Under the pieces are notes generated by a model. It saw only the letters and a list, made by a program, of their open reading frames with translations, did no database searches and was not told the DNA's origin. From assembly GCA_016838945.1 (NCBI GenBank), contig JADLKP010000082.1:1-8986 (forward strand): a stretch of DNA of 8,986 bases, read 5' to 3'. Positions 1-6,365 of this stretch are shown in pieces. The position numbers and the translations under genes were made by a program. Positions within the stretch are counted from its first letter, which is position 1, and every line of letters begins with the position of its first letter. Origin of the DNA: Methanobrevibacter sp. (GTDB taxonomy: Archaea; Methanobacteriota; Methanobacteria; Methanobacteriales; Methanobacteriaceae).

Positions 1-96
1 TATCATTAAATATATATTAATAATATATTAAAAAATTATTAAAAAAATTTAAAAATAATTAGTTTTTTTCAATAAAAAATAGAATTCTTGGCTATT
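1..96 (-). terminator. T-rich terminator region downstream of hemC
   Basis: Read on the minus strand, the sequence after the hemC stop has a weak bulged hairpin: GAATTC arms at 103-108 and 82-87 enclose a CTAT/ATAG stem. Oligo-T tracts of about 5-7 residues follow in 1-80. Archaeal RNA polymerase terminates at such T-tracts, with or without a hairpin. No gene is visible in this stretch. The hairpin arms may be chance in such AT-rich DNA; the T-tracts are the better evidence. Confidence 0.45.
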
Positions 97-966
97 TTAT
101 AGGAATTCAAGCATATCTTTTCCTATTTTTCTTCCCATAGCTTCAGCTTCTCTTATGCTTCCATTAACGGTTTCATTATATAGGATTTCTCCATTTTTGT
201 CCAACAAGATGGAATTAAGCTCAAATTTCTTGTCTTTTATTCTTGCTATTGCTCCAATAGGCCATTGGCAACCTACTCCAATCTCTTCAAGAATGGTTTT
301 CTCAGCCAATACTTCTTGGAATGAGAAATAGTGGTTTAATTTAGCGATTGTCTCTTTAAATTCACTGTCCTTTCTGGTTATGACAGCTAAGGCTCCTTGT
401 CCTGCTGCAGGCATTATATAATCTGTTGGAAACTGTGTTTTAATGTATTTTTGTAAACCTAATCTGTTCAATCCTGCTTCAGCCATGATTGTAGCATCCA
501 CTTCTCCATCCATAACCTTTTTGATTCTTGTTTCTACATTTCCTCTGATAGGTTTCAATTCAAAATCCTTTTCATGGAGCTTGCAGAATGCTTCTCTTCT
601 TAAGCTGCTTGTTCCAAGTGTGGAGCCTTCTTCAAGTTCACTCCAGCTGTAGTTGGAAATAAGCACTTCATTAGGACTTTCTCTTGGAGGAACTGCTACA
701 ATTTCAAGATCTTCATTCAATTCAGTAGGAACATCCTTTAGGCTATGCACTGCAAAATCAACTTCCTCTTCAAGCAATGCGTTATCGAGTTCTCTTGTAA
801 AAAGTCCTTTGGAATCCATATTATACAATTGGGAGTTGGTGATCTTATCTCCTTTTGTCTTTATAATATTCTTTTCCACTTCTTCTCCAGTGATATTGTA
901 TAGGCAGCTTCTTATGTAGTCTGTCTGTACAAGTGCAAGTTTGCTTCCTCTAGTTCCAACAATCAT
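97..966 (-). CDS. hemC: Porphobilinogen deaminase (hydroxymethylbilane synthase)
   Basis: This cytosolic enzyme joins four porphobilinogen molecules into hydroxymethylbilane, the linear tetrapyrrole that feeds uroporphyrinogen III, sirohydrochlorin and, in methanogens, F430 and corrinoids. The 289 residues cover the whole family. The N-terminus reads VGTRGSKLALVQ. HSLKDVP at 74-80 holds the catalytic aspartate D78, equivalent to E. coli D84. GTSSLRRE (118-125) and the RGN around R141 supply arginines that bind the growing chain. AAGQGALAV lies at 187-195. Cys233 in GVGCQWPIG is the expected dipyrromethane cofactor attachment site. The length suits archaeal forms, slightly shorter than the E. 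coli protein. The ATG at 964-966 has a weak AAGGCG-type ribosome site upstream. The upstream neighbour on the same strand is cfbE, 111 bases away, which puts an early and the last step of the F430 route side by side. No key residue is missing. Confidence 0.97.
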   Translation of the reverse strand: MIVGTRGSKLALVQTDYIRSCLYNITGEEVEKNIIKTKGDKITNSQLYNMDSKGLFTRELDNALLEEEVDFAVHSLKDVPTELNEDLEIVAVPPRESPNEVLISNYSWSELEEGSTLGTSSLRREAFCKLHEKDFELKPIRGNVETRIKKVMDGEVDATIMAEAGLNRLGLQKYIKTQFPTDYIMPAAGQGALAVITRKDSEFKETIAKLNHYFSFQEVLAEKTILEEIGVGCQWPIGAIARIKDKKFELNSILLDKNGEILYNETVNGSIREAEAMGRKIGKDMLEFL

Positions 967-1051
967 TTAATTCGCCTTGGGGTTTTGTTTTAATCAAATC
1001 TGATTTTAAAAGGTTTACCATTATAATTTTGTAAATAGTTCTTAATAAAAT

Positions 1052-1059
1052 TATTTAAA
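1052..1059 (-). promoter_or_regulatory. Possible TATA box for hemC
   Basis: The minus strand reads TTTAAATA here, about 86 bases before the hemC start. It would place transcription start near 1027 and give a leader of about 60 bases. There is no clear BRE, and such strings are common in this AT-rich spacer. Read-through from cfbE is an equally good explanation of hemC expression, because 967-1077 has no run of five or more T on the transcript strand. Confidence 0.3.
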
Positions 1060-1077
1060 TTTTTAATATTTTTCATT

Positions 1078-2718
1078 TTAACGCTTGGAAACTTGTGAAT
1101 AGTTTGATCTGTAGATGAATAGAATATTCTTATTATCAGCTATTGCCCTATTTTGAGCTTCATGATAGTCTTCAATAAATTCTATTTTAAATTCACCTTT
1201 TTCATTCAATGAGCTTATTTTTGTTTCTAAACTCTCTCCAAGTTCATCGGTTAAAATAAGATTGGTGTTAGGATTGTTCATCATATATTCATGTAAGAAT
1301 TTGGATAGTTTCTCCTCATCTATCTCTTCACATGTGACTCCATAATTTCCACCAATGATGATGTAATAATCGTCAATGTCTTTTATCATGTTTATTGAAC
1401 TTTCAATTGCTTTTGTATTTATTCCCGGATTGATTTCTTCAATAATCCTTAAATCAGTATCATCGATTTGCCTTACGTTTGTTCGCCCATCGATTCCTTT
1501 AAATTTTGACAAAGCATTTTGAATTGTTTCTTCATCTATGCCTAATGCAAGGGCAGTTGTTACAGCAGATAGGATGTTTGATACATGATGTGATCCTGGA
1601 GCAAAGCCATCTATATTTAACACACCATTTATCAATTTATTGTCAATTGTTCTTAAATCAAGATAAGTGATTTTGATGTTTGTATTGTCAATGTCATAGT
1701 CAATTGATTCACAGAATACATTTGCATCAGGATTTTCAAGTGAAAAGCTATTGATCTTATTGGAATATTCCTCTTTTTCGTCCTTGTAGAATTCATTCAA
1801 TGTTTCATGTTGCATTACTACCAAAGGAGATTTAAAGACTTGCTTTTTAGCCTCTCTTGCATTTGAGCTTCCTTTTGCAATGGTGTAGTTTTCCACCAGA
1901 TTGGTTAGGATTCCAATATCGCCTAAACCGCAGATTCCTAAAGAATTTTCAAAAACAGCAATATCATAATTCAAATCCTTGTAAGGGTTGTCATTGTATT
2001 CTTCAGCAATGCTTTCATCTTCAATCATTTCATCTAAATCCTTGTTCTTATCGCATATTGGAAATGTATTGCATTTAGGATTTGCTATCTTTTTAGCTAG
2101 TTGTATTGTGTTGATTATATTTGCAGGAGTTATGCTGATATTCTTCTGCAATATGATCTTTTGTTCTGAATCATTATTTTTTCTAAATAGATAAGCACCT
2201 AAACTGGATAACAGCAAGGTATTCTTATGATCTTCTAGAAATATCTCTTTTAAAAGGAATGATGCACTGGTTTTCCCTTTGACTCCGGTGATCTCAATTG
2301 TTCTGATGTTTTGGTTTTTTGTTTCCTCTTTCCAATTTCTTAAAGCAAGTTCTGTAGCTTCATGATGATTGAGGATTTCGTATTGGCCTAATATTTCATC
2401 TTCATTTGAATCAATTGAACCGCTTATTTCAATTAACAACTCTTTTATATTGAGTGAGGAATGAACTGGATTGATGATTAGATCTTTTTCAGTATTGCCC
2501 TTTTCAATATTCTTCATTGAATTTGATTTAATCTGGTTTTTAAATGAATCTAAATCCTTGATTATATTCACATCATAAATGTTTAAAATGTCTTCATCCT
2601 CTTTTTTTAAAGTATTGTAAATGTCATAGGCAAATACTTTTTCATAATTTCCTGATTTAGCAAGTTCAGAAGATATCTTCACTCCACCATGTGTTAAATC
2701 AACTAAAAAAACATTCAT
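1078..2718 (-). CDS. cfbE: Coenzyme F430 synthase, Mur-ligase-like (CfbE)
   Basis: CfbE is the ATP-dependent last enzyme of coenzyme F430 synthesis. It activates a propionate carboxylate of the seco-F430 intermediate so that the six-membered carbocyclic ring closes. F430 is the nickel cofactor of methyl-coenzyme M reductase. The N-terminus MNVFLVDLTHGG is typical of the family. A Mur-ligase P-loop, TGVKGKTS, lies at 144-151. VFENSLGICGLGDIGILTN (255-273) resembles the family's conserved acidic/glycine segment. SHHVSN (376-381) and GRTNVRQ (411-417) match the Mur-ligase central and C-terminal domain motifs, and GGNYG (456-460) lies in the C-terminal domain. At 546 residues it seems longer than most CfbE proteins I recall. 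The extra length probably lies in an N-terminal stretch near 55-115 and an acidic segment near 215-250. The start ATG follows AGAGTGA, a partial Shine-Dalgarno site. hemC lies downstream on the same strand. Older databases may call such proteins UDP-N-acetylmuramyl peptide synthetases; that is unlikely here. Confidence 0.88.
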   Translation of the reverse strand: MNVFLVDLTHGGVKISSELAKSGNYEKVFAYDIYNTLKKEDEDILNIYDVNIIKDLDSFKNQIKSNSMKNIEKGNTEKDLIINPVHSSLNIKELLIEISGSIDSNEDEILGQYEILNHHEATELALRNWKEETKNQNIRTIEITGVKGKTSASFLLKEIFLEDHKNTLLLSSLGAYLFRKNNDSEQKIILQKNISITPANIINTIQLAKKIANPKCNTFPICDKNKDLDEMIEDESIAEEYNDNPYKDLNYDIAVFENSLGICGLGDIGILTNLVENYTIAKGSSNAREAKKQVFKSPLVVMQHETLNEFYKDEKEEYSNKINSFSLENPDANVFCESIDYDIDNTNIKITYLDLRTIDNKLINGVLNIDGFAPGSHHVSNILSAVTTALALGIDEETIQNALSKFKGIDGRTNVRQIDDTDLRIIEEINPGINTKAIESSINMIKDIDDYYIIIGGNYGVTCEEIDEEKLSKFLHEYMMNNPNTNLILTDELGESLETKISSLNEKGEFKIEFIEDYHEAQNRAIADNKNILFIYRSNYSQVSKR

Positions 2719-2762
2719 TGTTTCACTCTTAAGATATTTTAAAAATTGTTAAAATGGCATTA

Positions 2763-2770
2763 GTATAAAA
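2763..2770 (-). promoter_or_regulatory. Possible TATA box for cfbE
   Basis: The minus strand reads TTTTATAC, 45 bases before the cfbE ATG. Transcription would start near 2740 and give a leader of about 22 bases containing the AGAGTGA ribosome site. The position fits archaeal spacing, but the match is only fair and there is no strong BRE. Confidence 0.35.
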
Positions 2771-2826
2771 AATAATTAAAAAAAGAATTAGGGGATAAAA
2801 GAAGTAAAGAGTATTTATAATACTCT
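2771..2826 (-). terminator. Hairpin plus T-tract terminator after NAD kinase
   Basis: On the plus strand AGAGTATT (2808-2815) and AATACTCT (2819-2826) form a perfect 8-bp inverted repeat around a 3-base loop. In the minus-strand transcript this hairpin lies just past the NAD kinase stop. It is followed by pyrimidine-rich sequence and by two T-tracts of 6-7 residues (2771-2786). It separates the NAD kinase gene from cfbE. Two further copies of the right arm offer alternative pairing partners. Confidence 0.6.
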
Positions 2827-2854
2827 AATTATAATACTCTAATTATAATACTCT
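2821..2854. repeat. 14-bp tandem repeat across the NAD kinase stop codon
   Basis: The unit TACTCTAATTATAA occurs at 2821-2834 and 2835-2848, with a partial third copy (TACTCT) from 2849. The stop codon and last two codons of the NAD kinase gene lie inside it. Each copy repeats the AGA GTA TTA TAA string that ends the protein in Arg-Val-Leu. The repeat multiplies one arm of the terminator hairpin. Confidence 0.85.
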
Positions 2855-4711
2855 GTTTATACTGTTTAATCCTCCTTCATTAAGTTTATCTTTAACTTTC
2901 TTATAGAAGTATTTCTTATTGATTCTCATGAAGTAAACATCTTTTTCTGACTTTTTGATTATGAGCTCTTCCATATAGTTCACTTCTTTTTGGATTTGCC
3001 CATCCATTACGAAGATGGCCTTTTTACCTCTTTTGAGGAGCTTGATTCTGATTTCACTTGCATCGGATACGACAAATGGTCTGACACCTAATTTATATGG
3101 ACAAATAGGCACTATGATGAATGCCCCTACCTTAGGGTCTACAATAGGCCCTCCTGCAGACATTGAATATGCAGTTGACCCACTTGGTGTGGAAATGATC
3201 AATCCGTCAGCCCTTAATTCCTCGACAACTTCTCCGTCAACGGAAATCTCATAATGGAGCATTTTTGCAGGTCTTGCAGTCATTATTACAACTTCATTCA
3301 ATGCACGGAAGCTTTGGTTTTCATGGGAGATGATGATTTGTGTTCTTTTCTCTTTGGACCATTCCCCATCTAGGATTGCATCAAGAGCTTCGAATGTGTT
3401 TTCAACTTCAATTTCTGTTAGGAATCCTACAGTGCCCATATTGATTCCGAATATTGGAATCTCTTTTGTCAATTGGTTTTGAGTTCTCAGAAGTGTTCCG
3501 TCCCCTCCTAGAATGATTGCCATGTCTGTTCTAAGTTCGTTCAATTCCTTAGCATAATCCCTGAAATTGTAATTGAAGTTCAAGCTTTCAATATGCTTTG
3601 CGATTTCAGGAGTTTCATTCATGGTTTTTGCAATGATTTTGTGGAGTTCCGGGTCTTCCTTAATCTCTTCCAACTTCTCTGCAAGAGAGGATTCCAAAAC
3701 GGTTTTCATATCCTTTTGGAGCAAGGTTTCAAAGATTTTAAGTGAGAACAATACTGATTTATACTCATCCACTCTACTTACGATTGCAACACTTTGAATC
3801 TTATCCAATTCATCATTGTTTATGATTTTGATAATCTGATTGTGCAAGTCCTGATTTCCTGCACTGACAACAACCGCCTTTTCATATATGCTTAATCTGC
3901 TGTTTAACTTTTCACCATATTTATCGGTTACAATAGCTCCAGCTTCCTCTACAATAAGCTTTGAAGCGGCAATATCGATAATTCTACTTCCTCTCAAGTC
4001 AAGAAACGCATCATATTTTCCACTTGCAACATAAGCAAGCTCCAATACTACAGAACCTAATACCCTCATTCTTCTTGCGGTGTCCACCAATTTGGAAACG
4101 GACAATGTTTTACTTTTGGTGAATCCTCCAAGACTTATTTTAATCAAGTCGGTTTCACTGCTTGGGGTCATTGGTTCTCCATTTCTTTTAGCCCCATTTC
4201 CTTTGATTGCTTCATAGAAGTTTCCATTGGCGTAGTTCTTTACAAAACCAAGTTGGACATCATCCAATGTCGCTTCCCTTCCTTCAGGGACATTAGCTAC
4301 AGCAATTGACATACCATATGCAGGGATATTTTTGATTGCATTGCTTGTTCCATCAAGAGGATCAATCAGGAATATGAATTTAGGTTTTTCCTCTTCTTTT
4401 TCCTTTTTGCTTTTTGGGATGTTATTAAGTAATTCTTCACTAAGACTGATGGATTCCTGTTTGCCTTTTCCTAGTTTAAGTTCACCGATTTCTTCACTAA
4501 TTAAATAAGACTCGAAATCAGCATCTTTAAGGAGTTTGATTACTTCCTCTTCTGCAATAATATCAATATATGATGTGGGAGTGCCGTCTGCACCTATTTT
4601 AACAAATTCTCCAGCTTTTGGATTTCCTACCTGTCCCTCAAGGAGATTTTCCACTTTTTCAAAAACTGTGGTAGCTATATTTCTACACATATTTATATCA
4701 TCTTGATTCAT
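2843..4711 (-). CDS. Bifunctional NADP phosphatase / NAD kinase
   Basis: This is a fusion of an inositol-monophosphatase-type phosphatase with an ATP-NAD kinase. It matches the archaeal architecture characterised for Methanocaldococcus jannaschii MJ0917, which both makes NADP from NAD and dephosphorylates NADP. Phosphatase domain, about 1-295: the metal-site glutamates are in ISEEIGE (71-77), the signature DPLDGTSN at 117-124 holds D117, D120 and T122, and D246 lies in IIDIAASKLIVEEAG. Kinase domain, about 305-600: LGGDGT at 401-406, LNE at 471-473, and GSTAYSMSAGGP at 511-522. All key motifs are intact, so both activities are expected. The 622 residues exceed MJ0917 (574 by memory). A lysine/glutamate-rich insert near 80-112 accounts for some of the excess. 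The ATG at 4709-4711 follows a good GAGGGAG ribosome site. The phosphatase may also accept inositol phosphate or fructose bisphosphate, as related archaeal enzymes do. pdaD lies upstream on the same strand. Confidence 0.93.
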   Translation of the reverse strand: MNQDDINMCRNIATTVFEKVENLLEGQVGNPKAGEFVKIGADGTPTSYIDIIAEEEVIKLLKDADFESYLISEEIGELKLGKGKQESISLSEELLNNIPKSKKEKEEEKPKFIFLIDPLDGTSNAIKNIPAYGMSIAVANVPEGREATLDDVQLGFVKNYANGNFYEAIKGNGAKRNGEPMTPSSETDLIKISLGGFTKSKTLSVSKLVDTARRMRVLGSVVLELAYVASGKYDAFLDLRGSRIIDIAASKLIVEEAGAIVTDKYGEKLNSRLSIYEKAVVVSAGNQDLHNQIIKIINNDELDKIQSVAIVSRVDEYKSVLFSLKIFETLLQKDMKTVLESSLAEKLEEIKEDPELHKIIAKTMNETPEIAKHIESLNFNYNFRDYAKELNELRTDMAIILGGDGTLLRTQNQLTKEIPIFGINMGTVGFLTEIEVENTFEALDAILDGEWSKEKRTQIIISHENQSFRALNEVVIMTARPAKMLHYEISVDGEVVEELRADGLIISTPSGSTAYSMSAGGPIVDPKVGAFIIVPICPYKLGVRPFVVSDASEIRIKLLKRGKKAIFVMDGQIQKEVNYMEELIIKKSEKDVYFMRINKKYFYKKVKDKLNEGGLNSINRVL

Positions 4712-4750
4712 CTTCTCCCTCTTTTAGTTATCAATTATGTCCTCTTTTTT

Positions 4751-4810
4751 TAATCATATTTTTCATTATTTTATAATCATATTTTTCATTATTTTATAAT
4801 CATATTTTTA
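4751..4810. repeat. 23-bp tandem repeat upstream of NAD kinase
   Basis: Two identical 23-bp units (4751-4773 and 4774-4796) begin TAATCATATTTTTC and end ATTATTTTA. A third copy starts at 4797 and diverges after about 13 bases, where a different 13-bp repeat takes over. On the minus strand each junction reads GATTATAAAAT, a TATA-like string. Confidence 0.9.
4770..4777 (-). promoter_or_regulatory. Possible TATA box for NAD kinase
   Basis: The minus strand reads TTATAAAA, 59 bases before the NAD kinase ATG. Transcription would start near 4747 and give a leader of about 35 bases ending in the GAGGGAG ribosome site. It is one of several near-identical TATA-like strings in the tandem repeats, so which of them is used cannot be told. 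Read-through from pdaD is also possible. Confidence 0.35.
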
Positions 4811-4811
4811 T

Positions 4812-4890
4812 ACCATTATTTTATACCATTATTTTATACCATTATTTTATACCATTATTTTATATCATTATTTTATAATCATTATTTATT
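4812..4890. repeat. 13-bp tandem repeat between pdaD and NAD kinase
   Basis: The unit ACCATTATTTTAT occurs four times exactly (4812-4824, 4825-4837, 4838-4850, 4851-4863). Two degenerate copies follow (4864-4876 and about 4877-4890), the degenerate ones lying next to pdaD. On the minus strand each exact unit reads ATAAAATAATGGT. The array is T-rich on plus and A-rich on minus, so the pdaD downstream transcript carries no oligo-U tract here. Confidence 0.9.
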
Positions 4891-4898
4891 CCATCATT

Positions 4899-5360
4899 TT
4901 ATTTTTCTATTATGTCTTCTCTTAAGTATATGACAGCAGCTATTGCAGATCCTATTTCATCAACAGTATGATGCGCCTCTTCAACAATCAGTTCCTTGAT
5001 TTCAACACCACGTTTGCCCATCATGTATTTTACCATTTCAATTGCTTCGTTTTTCACATCTTCTGGGTTTTGATTGATTCCATTTGTCTCTACAACACAG
5101 CCTAAATCTTCACCAATAGCTACTGCAATGCATGCAACCAGTTTATTTCCCTTGTTTTTGGAAGTTAAGCTTGACAAAACGCAGTTTACCATTGAACCTG
5201 CCTTTAATTTAGGTAATTTTTCTACTTTTGTATTTGCCTCAAGCATGCTGGATACTTTTATTAGATTAACATCTCCAATTTCCGCTTCATAGAGGGCATT
5301 ATCAAATGCATTCAATTCAGTAGGACCTTCAGAGTTTCCGGAAACAATAGCTATTCTCAT
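4899..5360 (-). CDS. pdaD: Pyruvoyl-dependent arginine decarboxylase
   Basis: The proenzyme cleaves itself to create an N-terminal pyruvoyl group and then decarboxylates arginine to agmatine. In archaea agmatine feeds putrescine synthesis and also the agmatidine modification of tRNA-Ile. The 153 residues align with M. jannaschii PvlArgDC (about 165 aa). SGNSEGPTELNAFD (7-20) leads to KVSSML, where Ser37-Ser38 corresponds to the cleavage pair Ser52-Ser53. E91 in VVETNG matches the catalytic glutamate E109. EEAHHTVDEIGSAIAAVIY closes the fold. The N-terminus is about 15 residues shorter than in M. jannaschii but begins at the first core strand, and an in-frame TAA nine bases upstream rules out a nearby earlier start. 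GTGGT lies only three bases before the ATG, a tight ribosome site. The neighbours fit the role: aIF5A is divergent and agmatinase lies beyond it. Confidence 0.93.
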   Translation of the reverse strand: MRIAIVSGNSEGPTELNAFDNALYEAEIGDVNLIKVSSMLEANTKVEKLPKLKAGSMVNCVLSSLTSKNKGNKLVACIAVAIGEDLGCVVETNGINQNPEDVKNEAIEMVKYMMGKRGVEIKELIVEEAHHTVDEIGSAIAAVIYLREDIIEK

Positions 5361-5369
5361 TTTACCACT

Positions 5370-5400
5370 TTATCTATTTGCCATTTTATTTATTTGCCAT
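5370..5400 (-). other. Two four-codon ORFs in the pdaD leader
   Basis: The minus strand has ATG-GCA-AAT-AAA-TAA at 5400-5386 and ATG-GCA-AAT-AGA-TAA at 5384-5370, encoding MANK and MANR. They arise from a 16-bp tandem duplication. The second is in frame with pdaD and its stop lies nine bases before the pdaD ATG. A GTGGT string like that of pdaD precedes the first ORF by ten bases. Whether they are translated is unknown, and the inferred transcription start may fall on the first ATG. Confidence 0.3.
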
Positions 5401-5406
5401 TTTATT
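5375..5406. repeat. 16-bp tandem duplication in the pdaD leader
   Basis: TATTTGCCATTTTATT occurs exactly at 5375-5390 and 5391-5406. It is flanked by an 11-bp direct repeat, TTTTACCACTT, at 5360-5370 and 5407-5417, which on the minus strand holds the pdaD ribosome site. The leader therefore looks built by local duplication of the translation start region. Confidence 0.9.
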
Positions 5407-5419
5407 TTTTACCACTTTT

Positions 5420-5427
5420 TTTATAAG
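5420..5427 (-). promoter_or_regulatory. Possible TATA box for pdaD
   Basis: The minus strand reads CTTATAAA. Transcription would start around 5395-5400, giving a leader of about 35-40 bases over the duplicated segment. The BRE is not clear. The rest of the divergent region, 5428-5600, is almost pure A/T with no gene or structured RNA that I can recognise; a 12-bp palindrome TATTAATTAATA at 5517-5528 is probably compositional. Confidence 0.35.
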
Positions 5428-5609
5428 ATTTTCTTTTGATTGATTTTTTTTAAGATAATTTAAGTTTTTAGCTTAATAATTGTTAAGAATAATCTATAAT
5501 ATTTTCAAGTAGTCTATATTAATTAATATTTATCTTTTATAATATATTAATATTTTAAAATAATTTATTAATTCCTTTTCTTTTAAGATTCAAATTTGCT
5601 TTTTTCATA

Positions 5610-5623
5610 CGAAAGTTTATATA
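5610..5623 (+). promoter_or_regulatory. Strong BRE/TATA promoter for aIF5A
   Basis: CGAAAG at 5610-5615 directly precedes TTTATATA at 5616-5623, an almost ideal archaeal BRE plus TATA box. Transcription would start near 5643-5648, giving an unusually long leader of about 100 bases before the aIF5A ATG. It is the best promoter in the window and suits a highly expressed translation factor. Confidence 0.8.
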
Positions 5624-5687
5624 CAATTTAAAATTAATATATTATTAATCTATATTTTAATTAGGTTAATCGTATTTAATTTCAATC

Positions 5688-5713
5688 AAATATAAAAATT
5701 AAATATAAAAATT
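5688..5713. repeat. 13-bp tandem duplication in the aIF5A leader
   Basis: AAATATAAAAATT occurs exactly at 5688-5700 and 5701-5713, inside the inferred 5' leader. Each copy contains a TATA-like AATATAAA string, so a second, closer promoter giving a very short leader cannot be excluded. I see no riboswitch-like structure. Confidence 0.8.
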
Positions 5714-5745
5714 ATTTTTTTAATTATTATTGTGAGGTTATTTTA

Positions 5746-6153
5746 ATGTCAACCAAAGTTGTAGAACTTAAAACCGTAAAAGTCGGAAAATATATTGTAT
5801 TAGATGGAGAAGCTTCTAAAGTAACCAGCTTAACCACTTCATCACCTGGTAAGCATGGAGCTGCAAAAGCAAGATTAGAAGCTGTTGGTATTTTTGATGG
5901 TCAAAAAAGAAGTTTAGTAAAGCCTGTAGACACTAAAGTTGAAGTACCTATTCTTGACAAAAGAATCGGTCAAATTTTAGCTGTTATGGGAGACCAAGTT
6001 CAAATCATGGACTTAGAAACTTTCGAAACCTTTGAATTACCTATACCTGCTGAATTTGATGAAGAAATCAGAGGTGCTGTAGGTACTGATTTAGGTGTAG
6101 AATATATCATTGCTTTAGGCAATATGAAAATCATGAGAACTAAAAAAGTATAA
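5746..6153 (+). CDS. Translation factor aIF5A (archaeal IF-5A)
   Basis: This is the archaeal counterpart of eIF5A and bacterial EF-P. It binds the ribosome and relieves stalling during peptide bond formation. The 135 residues are the normal archaeal length. The N-terminal SH3-like domain carries the modification loop SSPGKHGAAKAR at 32-43, in which Lys36 is the expected deoxyhypusine/hypusine site. Modification uses the aminobutyl group of spermidine. A C-terminal OB-fold domain follows from about residue 70. The ATG at 5746 is preceded by TGAGGTT, a clear ribosome site with normal spacing. An excellent BRE/TATA promoter drives it and a hairpin terminator ends it, so it is probably monocistronic. 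Its position between arginine decarboxylase and agmatinase links it to the polyamines its modification needs; that link is inference from context. No residue appears abnormal. Confidence 0.97.
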   Translation: MSTKVVELKTVKVGKYIVLDGEASKVTSLTTSSPGKHGAAKARLEAVGIFDGQKRSLVKPVDTKVEVPILDKRIGQILAVMGDQVQIMDLETFETFELPIPAEFDEEIRGAVGTDLGVEYIIALGNMKIMRTKKV

Positions 6154-6178
6154 TTTTTTAGTTTTTTTACACTTTTTG

Positions 6179-6217
6179 CGGATTTTATCAAAAATCCGTT
6201 TTCAATCTTTTTTCAAA
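6179..6217 (+). terminator. Hairpin terminator after aIF5A
   Basis: CGGATTTT (6179-6186) and AAAATCCG (6191-6198) form a perfect 8-bp stem around ATCA. TTTTCAATCTTTTTTC follows. More T-tracts lie before the hairpin (6153-6177) and at 6244-6259. A short CAAAT-rich stretch (6214-6240) separates this from the agmatinase promoter region. Confidence 0.75.
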
Positions 6218-6275
6218 TCAAATCAAATCTAAAATCAAATCGACTTTTTTTTATTTTTTATTCATTTCTATTTTT

Positions 6276-6365
6276 AATTAATTACTTGATTAACTGAGAT
6301 TATTAATTAATCAAATAATTAATTGAATATGCAATTAATTTAAAATTAACAAATGAAATAGTGAT
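6276..6365 (+). promoter_or_regulatory. Agmatinase upstream region, possibly leaderless
   Basis: TTTAAAAT near 6339-6346 would act as a TATA box placing transcription start at about 6364-6368, at the agmatinase start codon, which suggests a leaderless message. AATTAAT occurs at 6276, 6305, 6317 and 6333. The copies at 6305-6311 and 6318-6324 form a 7-bp inverted repeat that could be an operator, though A/T composition makes chance matches likely. Confidence 0.35.

Noticed and set aside
1..30. Inverted repeat AATATAT...ATATATT near the window start
   Set aside because: It contains only A and T in an AT-only stretch, where such palindromes are expected by chance.
443..919. Open frames on the plus strand opposite hemC (443-652 and 653-919)
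   Set aside because: They are antisense to a well-supported hemC with all motifs, are serine/leucine-rich as expected of a reverse shadow, and have no ribosome site or family resemblance.
1857..2194. Overlapping plus-strand frames opposite cfbE, with hydrophobic stretches
   Set aside because: They are shadows of the cfbE coding sequence. Their hydrophobicity comes from T-rich complements of A-rich acidic codons.
4751..4890. CRISPR array or iteron-type origin
   Set aside because: Units of 13 and 23 bp are directly abutting without unique spacers and there are no cas genes. No replication initiator gene or GC-containing origin motif is nearby.
5517..5528. Perfect palindrome TATTAATTAATA in the divergent pdaD-aIF5A spacer as an operator
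   Set aside because: It is pure A/T in AT-rich sequence, more than 85 bases from either inferred TATA box, and no second copy was seen.
5361..5745. A small RNA or riboswitch in the divergent spacer
   Set aside because: The stretch is almost free of G and C, with no stable stem apart from A/T palindromes and no recognisable riboswitch core.
6000..6191. Minus-strand 63-residue frame at the aIF5A 3' end
   Set aside because: It is antisense to aIF5A, and its start lies in the terminator hairpin region.
6214..6240. CAAAT pentamer repeats after the aIF5A terminator
   Set aside because: The run is short and imperfect and lies in a simple-sequence context; no function can be supported.
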